Shown here: positions 1-8,200 of the stretch, in pieces
How the letters are laid out: every line of letters begins with the position of its first letter
How positions within the stretch are numbered: the first letter of the stretch is position 1
Source of the DNA: a virus
IMG/VR virus record: IMGVR_UViG_3300046000_003437
Coordinates: 1-21,591 of that record
DNA length: 21,591 nt
Strand: one strand, 5' to 3'
Position numbers and translations under genes: made by a program
Notes under the pieces: generated by a model
Databases searched by the model: none
What the model was told of the DNA's origin: nothing
The model's input: only the letters and a program-made list of their open reading frames with translations

Positions 1-606
1 TATCATAAGCCTACGATTGAGATCGTTCCTGATTCTTTGATGGCTCCAGCCGTAATTAAAGATAAAATTTGCAACATCAGAATGGATTACCATTATTCTG
101 AAGCTAATCTTGTTCGCTTGGCTTCGATAAGCTTTCTTAACATCATTACCGATAAAGAAATTCCTATTAAAGTTATCGACGCTATCAAATCTAAGGTTCA
201 CGGTATCACGGTTATCGCAAACGAATCTATTACTCTTGAATATCTCAAGGAAGTAAAATCTCTTGGAATTAAAATTGATTTAATCGCCAAGTTCGATGAT
301 AACTGGGGAGCTTTAGCTGAAAAGTTTTTTGATTTTGGTTTAGAAAAAGATGAAGTATTTGACAAAAATACAGTCAAAACACTTGACATGATAGATGAAA
401 CGTGTTTGTTTTCCTCTGAAAAGATAATCCTTTCAGAAGAAAAAGTTTTCGCCAGTAAGTTAGCTTGGAAAAATAATAAACCAAAGCTTGACAGATTGGC
501 AAAAGTCGTAGATGATCCCGTCTTCTGGGAGGAATTAGAACACTTCCACATTATAAAAGATGAACGACTCAAACACAAAACCATTCGACAAGCCGACCAA
601 TCGTGA
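1..606 (+). CDS. Hypothetical phage protein, 5' end outside window
   Basis: The reading frame is open from the first base of the window (YHKPTIEIVPDSL...) to a TGA at 604-606, so the gene most likely starts upstream. TTG at 37 and ATG at 40 are possible but weaker starts, because the frame is already open before them. The visible 201 residues have alternating helix and strand character, with a segment around 200-300 (GITVIANESITLEYLKEVKS) that could be a strand-helix-strand unit. I see no signal peptide, membrane segment or known catalytic motif, and I do not recognise the family. Its last 47 nt overlap the start of the next gene in another frame, which suggests translational coupling. Confidence 0.75.
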   Translation, partial: YHKPTIEIVPDSLMAPAVIKDKICNIRMDYHYSEANLVRLASISFLNIITDKEIPIKVIDAIKSKVHGITVIANESITLEYLKEVKSLGIKIDLIAKFDDNWGALAEKFFDFGLEKDEVFDKNTVKTLDMIDETCLFSSEKIILSEEKVFASKLAWKNNKPKLDRLAKVVDDPVFWEELEHFHIIKDERLKHKTIRQADQS

Positions 607-1339
607 CGAACGAGGGTTGTTAAAAAACGTAGATTATATTTTCAATCAAGATGGCTCCGTAAACTGGCGAGCTATGGTCAAACCAGCGCATCTCTATCCA
701 AATAGAGGCTCGTTTGAACGTTTTGGTAAACCAGTTCCAGATTCTATCGAAGGGCTGGAAGATAATAAGCTTCTGATCAAACTTTCGGGAATTAAAGAAG
801 TCGCTAAACTTCGTGGCTACAGCAGGATTTCATATACTTTTCCTAAACTTGAAAAAGATTATGTAGTTGCTGTGTGCTCCGTAGATTGGATTTCTAATTT
901 TGAAAGCACCAATCAAATTGCTGGTGAAGATAGCTGGGAAGCTTGTTCTTCTATGGATGTTGCTAACGCCACTTCTGAAAACACTGATGGTTTTGGTCAA
1001 AAGTTCCTAGAAACTATTGCAGCCAATCGAGCTTTTGTTCGCGCTGTCCGCAATTATCTTGGTATTCATATCGTCGGCGAAGACGAAATCGACAAGAAAG
1101 GTTCTGGTAAAGTAATCGCCGCAAGCGACCATTCAAGCGATATTACTCCTCAAGGAGTTTTAAAGAATAAATTCAGAGACTCTGAACATAATTCTGGTGG
1201 AGATGAGTTTGAAAGCTTTAAAGATTTTCTACGCAGTCTTTGGAAATCTGAAACATACCGTAACGAAGAAGCCTCTAAATGGAAAACTTGGACTGATATT
1301 CCAGTTAAAGAAGCTCGCGCTTTAATTAAGTTTGTCTAA
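560..1339 (+). CDS. Hypothetical protein with single-strand-annealing-like motif (possible recombination protein)
   Basis: This 259-aa protein is soluble and starts at an ATG inside the preceding gene (47-nt overlap). A later Met (residue 39, MVKPAHLYPN) is an alternative start, but the intervening NVDYIFNQDGSVNWRA looks like part of the fold. Residues about 146-172 contain FLETIAANRAFVRAVRNYLGI. This resembles the helix with regularly spaced Ala and Arg seen in phage annealing proteins of the Sak, ERF and Rad52-like groups (ETRAxxRAL..LGI type). The C-terminal third is charged and probably less ordered until a final helix (about 215-259). The recombination role is an inference from one motif. 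No nuclease or ATPase motif is present. The next gene follows after 1 nt. Confidence 0.7.
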   Translation: MNDSNTKPFDKPTNRDERGLLKNVDYIFNQDGSVNWRAMVKPAHLYPNRGSFERFGKPVPDSIEGLEDNKLLIKLSGIKEVAKLRGYSRISYTFPKLEKDYVVAVCSVDWISNFESTNQIAGEDSWEACSSMDVANATSENTDGFGQKFLETIAANRAFVRAVRNYLGIHIVGEDEIDKKGSGKVIAASDHSSDITPQGVLKNKFRDSEHNSGGDEFESFKDFLRSLWKSETYRNEEASKWKTWTDIPVKEARALIKFV

Positions 1340-1340
1340 T

Positions 1341-1811
1341 ATGGTCAAGAGAATCGTTAAAGCTTCTGAGCTTAAAGCTATTCTTGATGAAATGTCTTTG
1401 ACCGAGCGGATACAAAACATCTGCAAAACTCAAAAACATTGGGGAGCAGAGTGGAATTTAGACTACCTAAAAGATAGACTAGTTACCGCTTTGCTCACCC
1501 TCAAGGATGACGCTGTTTTCTTTGTTTATTTTAGAGACGGAAAACCCAACTCAATCTTTGCTGGCATAGTTAGCTCTGATTGGGTTAGCGGTAGGAAAGG
1601 TGTGCAAGAAATCATTTGGGTTACTTGCGGAAAGTCTTCTCTCGACGGCATTAAGGTAATTTCTGCCGTAGAAGAATTTATTCAAGAAAAAAGCCTTGAC
1701 TTCTTAAACTGCTCCTACATTAGTCATGGCGGTGATCCTAGAGTCCAGATGTTTTATATGAACAACGGATTCAATGTGGATACACTCAATTTCGTTAAGA
1801 ACTACAAATAG
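1341..1811 (+). CDS. Small GNAT-like acetyltransferase (putative)
   Basis: This is a 156-aa protein. I choose ATG 1341 because it follows the previous stop (1337-1339) by one base; an in-frame TTG at 1332 would add three residues and overlap the upstream gene. The order of elements fits a GNAT fold: N-terminal helices, strands AVFFVYFRDG and SIFAGIVSSDWV, the strand QEIIWVTCGK followed by a helix (DGIKVISAVEEFIQEK), the strand DFLNCSYI, and a late MFYMNNGF, which matches the usual end of GNAT domains (xxFYxxxGF). The acetyl-CoA pyrophosphate loop (Q/RxxGxG/A) is not clearly preserved, so catalysis is uncertain. A protein of similar size and layout is encoded at 17396-17878. Confidence 0.7.
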   Translation: MVKRIVKASELKAILDEMSLTERIQNICKTQKHWGAEWNLDYLKDRLVTALLTLKDDAVFFVYFRDGKPNSIFAGIVSSDWVSGRKGVQEIIWVTCGKSSLDGIKVISAVEEFIQEKSLDFLNCSYISHGGDPRVQMFYMNNGFNVDTLNFVKNYK

Positions 1812-1883
1812 TTTCTTAAAGAAGTTTGTTCGATATTAACGTCTGTTTAACCTGTAAATTATCTTACCTATTTTGGTTTCAAT
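1812..1883 (+). promoter_or_regulatory. Leader ahead of nrdA, possible promoter region
   Basis: This 72-nt spacer is the longest non-coding stretch in the left operon and lies directly before nrdA. It is AT-rich, with TGTAAATTAT near 1853-1862, but I cannot match a standard -35/-10 pair or a T4-type late box with confidence. There is no clear Shine-Dalgarno sequence before ATG 1884. Calling it a promoter rests on position and length alone. Confidence 0.3.
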
Positions 1884-4181
1884 ATGAAAAAATTAATGAA
1901 TGTAAAGAAAAGAAGCGGCGAAGTTGAAAAATTCGATGCTGACAAAATCAATAAAGTTTTAGCTTGGGCTTGCGAGGGTATTAGCAATACTTCTTTTGAG
2001 GAAGTTGGCATCAATGCAAACCTATCTTTCTTTGACGGAATATCTTCCAAAGATGTTCACAATACTTTGATCGAATCTGCCGCTAATCTTATTTCCGAGG
2101 AAAAGCCTCAGTATCAATACGTTGCTTCTCGTTTGCAAAACTATCAGCTTCGTAAAGAAGTTTGGGGCGGCAGAAACGCGCCAAAACTTATTGATTTCGT
2201 AAAGGAAAACATTAATTCGGGCATTTATGATGCTGAGATTCTTAAGTGGTACGATGAAAGAGAGTTCCATAAGATCGACGAGTATTTAAAACATGACCGT
2301 GATTTTTCGTTCACTTATGCTGGTATTAAACAGTTGTGCGAGAAATACTTAGTTCAAAACCGCACTACGAAGAAAATCTACGAAACACCGCAATTTGCTT
2401 ATATGCTGATTGCTATGACTCTGTTTAAGAATTATAGCTCAAACAGACTCCAGTACGTTAAACGTGCCTACAATTACTTTAGCCAACACAAGATCAATCT
2501 TCCTACGCCAATTATGGCGGGCGTTCGCACAACTTTGAAGTCTTACGCTTCGTGCGCTTTGTTCACTGTTGACGATACATTAGATTCGATTTTTGGCAAT
2601 AATACCGCTGTTGGCCTAGCTACTGCCAACCGATATGGCATTGGCATGAATATCAGCCGTATTCGCGCCGTAAACAGCCCAGTTAAAGGCGGCATGGTCA
2701 GTCATACTGGCCCAATTCCGTTCTTGAAGATGTTTGAGTCCACTGTTAAGTCATGCCATCAAAACGGCATCCGTGGCGGTTCTGCAACGGTTAACGTTGC
2801 TTGGTTCCATCACGACATTGAAGACATTATGGTTCTCAAGAACAATGCTGGTACTGATGATAACCGTGTTCGCAAACTTGATTACTGCATTGGCTTTGAT
2901 CGCTTGTTCTATGATCGCGCCATGTCTAATAAGACTGTAACTCTTTTCTCTTATCATGAAGTTCCTGAACTTTGGAATAACTTTGGTATGGAAGGTTTCA
3001 AAGAACTTTACGAAGCCGCCGAAAAGAACAATAAAATTAAATTTAAAAAGGTAGTTAATGCCAGAGATCTTCTTTTCCTGTTCTCTAAAGAGCGCGTGGA
3101 AACTGGCCGCATTTATTTAATGAATGTTGACCATGCTAACTCTCATGGTTCTTGGACTGAACAAGTTGATACTGCTAACCTCTGCTTGGAAGTTAACCAT
3201 CCTTTAACTGCAATCAAAGACGTTAATGATAAAGACGGCGAAATCGGCGTCTGCATCCTTTCTGCCGTTAATCTTCTGGAAATCTCGGAAGATGAAATGG
3301 AATCAGTATGCGATGTTATCGTTCGTATGCTTGAAGAATTGATCGACCATCAAAACTACTTTGTTCCTGCTGCCGAAAACTTTGCCAAGAAACGTCGCAG
3401 TCTTGGTGTTGGTGTAACCAATTTGGCCGCTTGGTTAGCTAAACGCGAAATGAAGTATTTTGATAAGCAAGCTCCTAATAAGGTAGCCGCGCTTATGGAA
3501 TCTGTTAGTTATAATCTTATCAAAGCCTCTGTTGAAGTCGCTAAAGAAAAAGGTAAGTGCGAGAAGTTCCATCTGACCAAATTCTCTCAAGGCATCTTGC
3601 CGATTGATACTTACTGCAAGAACGTCGATGAGTTCGTGACGGAGAAACTTCATTTCGATTGGGAAGGTCTTCGTAAAGAAATCGCCCAACACGGTATGCG
3701 TCACAGTACTTTGACGGCGATTATGCCTGTTGAATCTAGCTCCGTAATTCAGTCTTCAACAAATGGTATTGAGCCTCCTCGTTCTCTTATTTCGTTCAAG
3801 CGTTCTAAGTCTGGAGTTATTTCGGTTGTCGTGCCAAATATTAAAGAGCATAAACAGCACTACACAATCGCTTCTGAAATGCCAAGCAATGACGGTTATC
3901 TTAAAGTCGCCGCCGCAATTCAAAAGTTCGTTGATATGAGTATGTCAACTAACCTGTATTATAATACAGCAGCTTATCCAAACAAAGTTCCGCCGCAAAC
4001 AGAACTTGTTCGTGATATTCTCCTCGCTTACAAATACGGCATCAAAAATCTTTATTACACAAACACATTCGATGGTGACACACAAACTGTGCTTGGTTCA
4101 GCCACCGAAGTTAAAAAAGTAGAGCCAGAAACACAACCAGAAGAAGTAGATAACTGCTCCAGTGGAGCTTGCACCCTATAA
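1884..4181 (+). CDS. nrdA: Class Ia ribonucleoside-diphosphate reductase, large (alpha) subunit
   Basis: The protein reduces ribonucleoside diphosphates to deoxyribonucleotides with NrdB. At 765 aa it is full length (E. coli NrdA is 761). An N-terminal ATP-cone (residues about 5-95, KKRSGEVEKFDADKINKVL) indicates dATP/ATP activity control. Catalytic features line up with E. coli: C224 (YASCALF) and C457 (GVCILSAVNL) as the redox pair, N432/C434/E436 in ANLCLEV as the radical site, the tyrosine pair Y724-Y725 in NLYYTNTFDG for radical transfer, and a C-terminal relay pair C758/C763 in CSSGACTL (E. coli ends CESGACKI). No intein or intron interrupts the frame. ATG 1896 is a second in-frame start, but 1884 gives the normal N-terminus. 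nrdB follows after 4 nt, so the two are co-transcribed. Confidence 0.98.
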   Translation: MKKLMNVKKRSGEVEKFDADKINKVLAWACEGISNTSFEEVGINANLSFFDGISSKDVHNTLIESAANLISEEKPQYQYVASRLQNYQLRKEVWGGRNAPKLIDFVKENINSGIYDAEILKWYDEREFHKIDEYLKHDRDFSFTYAGIKQLCEKYLVQNRTTKKIYETPQFAYMLIAMTLFKNYSSNRLQYVKRAYNYFSQHKINLPTPIMAGVRTTLKSYASCALFTVDDTLDSIFGNNTAVGLATANRYGIGMNISRIRAVNSPVKGGMVSHTGPIPFLKMFESTVKSCHQNGIRGGSATVNVAWFHHDIEDIMVLKNNAGTDDNRVRKLDYCIGFDRLFYDRAMSNKTVTLFSYHEVPELWNNFGMEGFKELYEAAEKNNKIKFKKVVNARDLLFLFSKERVETGRIYLMNVDHANSHGSWTEQVDTANLCLEVNHPLTAIKDVNDKDGEIGVCILSAVNLLEISEDEMESVCDVIVRMLEELIDHQNYFVPAAENFAKKRRSLGVGVTNLAAWLAKREMKYFDKQAPNKVAALMESVSYNLIKASVEVAKEKGKCEKFHLTKFSQGILPIDTYCKNVDEFVTEKLHFDWEGLRKEIAQHGMRHSTLTAIMPVESSSVIQSSTNGIEPPRSLISFKRSKSGVISVVVPNIKEHKQHYTIASEMPSNDGYLKVAAAIQKFVDMSMSTNLYYNTAAYPNKVPPQTELVRDILLAYKYGIKNLYYTNTFDGDTQTVLGSATEVKKVEPETQPEEVDNCSSGACTL

Positions 4182-4185
4182 AAAA

Positions 4186-5241
4186 ATGAAAACAGTATTA
4201 AACACCGTAAACACAGATTCTCTTAAACAACCGATCTTCCTTGGCGAAGATTTAGCTATTCAGCGTTATGACCGCTTGAAGTATCCAAAGTTCTATGATC
4301 TATATGATCAACAGATGAACTTCTTCTGGCGTCCACAAGAAATCAATCTGACTAAAGATTCTGCTGACTATAAGAATTTGTCTCCAGAAGAACGCTTTGT
4401 CTTCGATAGCAACCTCCGTTTTCAAACGATGACGGACTCTATGCTTTCTCGCAGCATCAATTCTCTCGCTGATTATGTCAGCAATCCAGAACTTGAAATC
4501 TGCATGAATGTATGGTCTTTCTTTGAAACTGTTCACAGCAACAGCTATACTTATATTCTTCAAAACGTTCATCCAGACGCGACCAAGTTCTTTGACTCTA
4601 TCTTAGAAGATAAGGAGATTGTTAAGCGCGCAGAAGCTATTTCTAGCCGCTACGACGCTCTCTTGAATACCAAGAGCGAAGACCCAAAGCAACAGATTTT
4701 TGACGCTCTGTTGGCTACTCAAATCACCGAAGGTCTTACTTTCTATGTTTCGTTTGCTTGCTCGTTTTATTTCGGTTATCGGGGCAAGATGGAAGGGAAC
4801 GCTAAGATCATCAACTTGATCTCTAGAGATGAAAATCTCCACGTCGCTATTACTCAAAATATCTTTAAGATTCTCCGTGATAACCCGAAAGAAGGCTTTC
4901 AAGAAATCGTAAAGAAGAATGAAGATCGCGTTTACGAAGCATATCGTATGGCAGTAGATGCTGAAAAAGAATGGGCCGACTATCTTTTCTCTCGCGGGAA
5001 CTTGATTGGACTCACATCTGATTCGCTCAAGAACTATGTTGAATGGCTCGCTGACAGCCGCTTAACTTCTATGGGTTACAAGAAAATCTACAACGTTAAA
5101 AGCAATCCTCTTTCTGGATGGCTGGATAGCTTCTACGACAGCAAGAAGATTCAAGTAGCTCCACAAGAAACAGAAATCTCGTCCTACGTTAAAGGCGTAG
5201 ATAACAAGATGGACGAATCTGTGTTCCAGATGAATCTTTAA
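4186..5241 (+). CDS. nrdB: Class Ia ribonucleoside-diphosphate reductase, small (beta) subunit
   Basis: This 351-aa protein houses the di-iron/tyrosyl-radical cofactor that activates NrdA. ATG 4186 is preferred over the in-frame GTG at 4162, which lies inside nrdA; a GGAG at 4164-4167 is rather far upstream. Ligands match E. coli NrdB: D84 (TMTDS), E114 and H117 (FFETVHSNSY), radical tyrosine Y121 (SYTYI), E182 (TEGLTF), E216 and H219 (SRDENLH). W48 (FFWRPQE) of the radical path is also present. The C-terminal tail (MDESVFQMNL) is acidic then hydrophobic, as expected for docking to NrdA. Keeping the tyrosine argues for a normal Fe-Tyr class Ia enzyme. Its stop codon overlaps that of the convergent tail gene at 5238-5241. 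Confidence 0.97.
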   Translation: MKTVLNTVNTDSLKQPIFLGEDLAIQRYDRLKYPKFYDLYDQQMNFFWRPQEINLTKDSADYKNLSPEERFVFDSNLRFQTMTDSMLSRSINSLADYVSNPELEICMNVWSFFETVHSNSYTYILQNVHPDATKFFDSILEDKEIVKRAEAISSRYDALLNTKSEDPKQQIFDALLATQITEGLTFYVSFACSFYFGYRGKMEGNAKIINLISRDENLHVAITQNIFKILRDNPKEGFQEIVKKNEDRVYEAYRMAVDAEKEWADYLFSRGNLIGLTSDSLKNYVEWLADSRLTSMGYKKIYNVKSNPLSGWLDSFYDSKKIQVAPQETEISSYVKGVDNKMDESVFQMNL

Positions 5242-8200
5242 TCTAAGTAAAGATTATCGCCTCTTGAGTCAACCCATTCATCTCCTATTCTCATAATCTC
5301 GGTTCTTTCACCGGGTTTGAGAATAGTTATTGTTTTGCCACCAGCGGAACCAGCAGCAGAGGATGTTTTTATATAAATATCCTCTTTTCCGTTGTTCATC
5401 ATGTTGTATGATGAACCTTCTTCTATGTCTTCTGGCACTGTTACGGTAGATTTTGTTTGCGCTTTCATACTTAAAAGAGATTCTGTTTCTTTTTCTGTTA
5501 AAGCTACAACTTCCTCCACTCTTTTTACAGTTCCACCTGTTCCACTGTGAGCTGCTCCAGAGTATTTAAATTCTGCTCCAATAAGTACGGTGGTAGCTCC
5601 TAACGCAGTCCAATTAACATCAGTTCCAAAAGTAACGATTTTGAATTTTAAATTTTTATTACTGGCTTGAGCCATTTGAGTCGCTAAAATCTCATCGTTT
5701 TGACCAGCGCCGCCATTCAAACGGAAATCAACAGGTTTTGAAATTGGAGCTTTGTCAGACCTATCTTCTAAGTAACCGCTAACGACAGGAGACATTTGTC
5801 CTTTACCAAAATCATCGTAAGGTTGGAATCTAAAATAGTACCATTTCTTTCTTTCGATAGTTGAACTTGAAAGTCTGATGGTATTTGAATAAGCTCTAGT
5901 TTCATTAAGACCTTGTTCTTTGTGGAGGTTTTTGAAATCAGTTGTATCTGGCGTAAAACCAACAGTATCTCCACTATATATATCTACTTTATATACATCT
6001 TTATTTGATGTTGGAGAATAGCAGTTAAATACTAATTCGTTATATGAAACAGCTTCTGGAAATACTGTAATATGTAATCCAGAGAATCCTACTTTGTTAT
6101 TTGGTACTTGAGTTAAGTCAGCGTCACCAAATGTTCCATCGTTTAATTTAAATAATTCGCGGCCTTCATTAAGTCCGTATTGGCTGTAATGTTCTTGACC
6201 CCAAACTTCCTTTGAAGTTGATTTATTAACGTTGTTGTCGTAATATTTAGCCAAATCTTCGTAGTAATTTACGTAGGCAGTATAATCTGGATCAGATCCT
6301 CTATAATTTACCGTGATACCATCGCCAACTGGTCTTGCGTTAACGTTTCTAACAGAACCTTCCGCTACTCCGTTAAATCCATCAGCAGATTTAAACGCTT
6401 CTACAATATTTTCGTATGCTATTTCTCCTGTTTCACTCCTCATCAATAACGAATCAGCTCCTCTAATTCCAGAGCCAGTGATCACGTTATCGTAACCACT
6501 ATTCCATACAGCTAGTTTAACTCCATCTACGTTTCCGAAGAATCCCGATAATACGTAATAAGGAGAATCTTGAAAAGAATCAATGACTTGAATATTAGTA
6601 TATTCTGGCAATACATTAAAAGATTTATATTTACCGTAACTATCTAAGTTATTTACTCCTTTAACTGTCACTCTTAAAGAAAGATTTCTTGTTGGGGCCA
6701 CATTTTTATAGTCAACCGTTTCTCTGCTTGTTAATCTTTTATTAGCATCTTGGTCAATTCTATAAGATAACCCTTGATAATTTTCCACGGTTTCTAAAAC
6801 GTTATCGCCTTTATCTAATACTTCAACTTTTACATTCGGCGGGAACGACATAAAAGGATTGTTTCGCATTTTTTCCACAGTAGAGATAACTCCTCCTGTT
6901 GGATCTATATACTTCCATCTAAAAGTAACATCAGAAGAGGTAAAGTTACCTTGTCCATATCCAACTAGTTCTTCTGGTTCAGCTGGATCATCTTCTCTTG
7001 GATACCAAATAACATTATAGCTTAAGCTCTTTACGTCAGCTGTATCCACTTTCATTCCAGTGACTAATACTCGATCTACTGCGTGACTTCCATTATTATT
7101 AACTACCAAAGTAGAATTAGGAAGAACGTGGAATGTTTTAGAAGCCGCAGAACGAGACAAGAATTTATATGGCGCTTTTCCTTGCGTGTAAACATCAATA
7201 TCGTATTGACCATAAATATCGTTAATTGGAATACCAGTATTTAACGCTGTTTTCGGAACGAAATAAAATTCAGTCAAAGCTGAATCGTGAGTAGTAGAAT
7301 AATCTGGTCTGCTAACATATATTTTATATCCAGTAAAATCAGCAACATCAGTTGTTGAAGCGGTCCAAGATAAAGAAATTCCTGTTCCTCCGTGAATACC
7401 ATTGTAAAGCAGGTTAGTTGGCTCTTCTGGTTTTAGAATAATATCGTAAGGTGATTTTACATAGATAGTAGATGAAGTATCATCAATTTCTCTTTCTACA
7501 TAGTCTTCTTTGTTTGGATGATATTCTAGTCCAACAATACCGTAAAGATTAGCTTCTTCTTCTTTTGTAGCGATTGTCTTATAGAATTTAGGCTCAACAC
7601 CAGAGCCGCTTAATACATAAAGACCGCCTGGTTCTAATGAGTTTAAGTTTTGCGGACTTGTGCTCAAGTCTAAATTATAGAATCCAATTGGATAACCAGT
7701 TCCGTAAATTAATCCGCTGTAACCAATTCCATCAATTTCTGCTAGATTTCTAAGATCGGTTTGACCTAAAGCGCCCGGTCCTTCGTACATTTCAATTCCA
7801 ATAGAATTAAATGCGTCAACAACATGAGCTGTTGTTAAAGCTGTCGAAACAAGAACTTTGTTTTTTCCAAAGAAGTCTTTAGGAAATCCTACTGTAGAGT
7901 AACCTAAATTACTTCCAAGCGACCATTTTGAAAAAGTGGGCGTGGCTGATAAATAATCATCAGTAAAACTAGCAGATGAAACATGATCTACTTTTGCGTA
8001 GTATGGTTTTGAATCTACCTGAACATAAACTCCTCTTTTGTAATTCGTCCCAGTCTTCCAAGCAGAAAAACTAGATTGTTGCTGATTACCAATATCTGCT
8101 TGAACTATTGTATAGTATGGTTGGAGCTTACTCATTGCTAGCAAGTCTCTGTATATAAACTTGATACTACCAATATCGCTTAATGTTTTGGATGCTCTTT

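Noticed and set aside
1884-5241. Intein or intron in nrdA or nrdB, common in phage reductase genes
   Set aside because: Both proteins are of normal length and run through all catalytic motifs without interruption.
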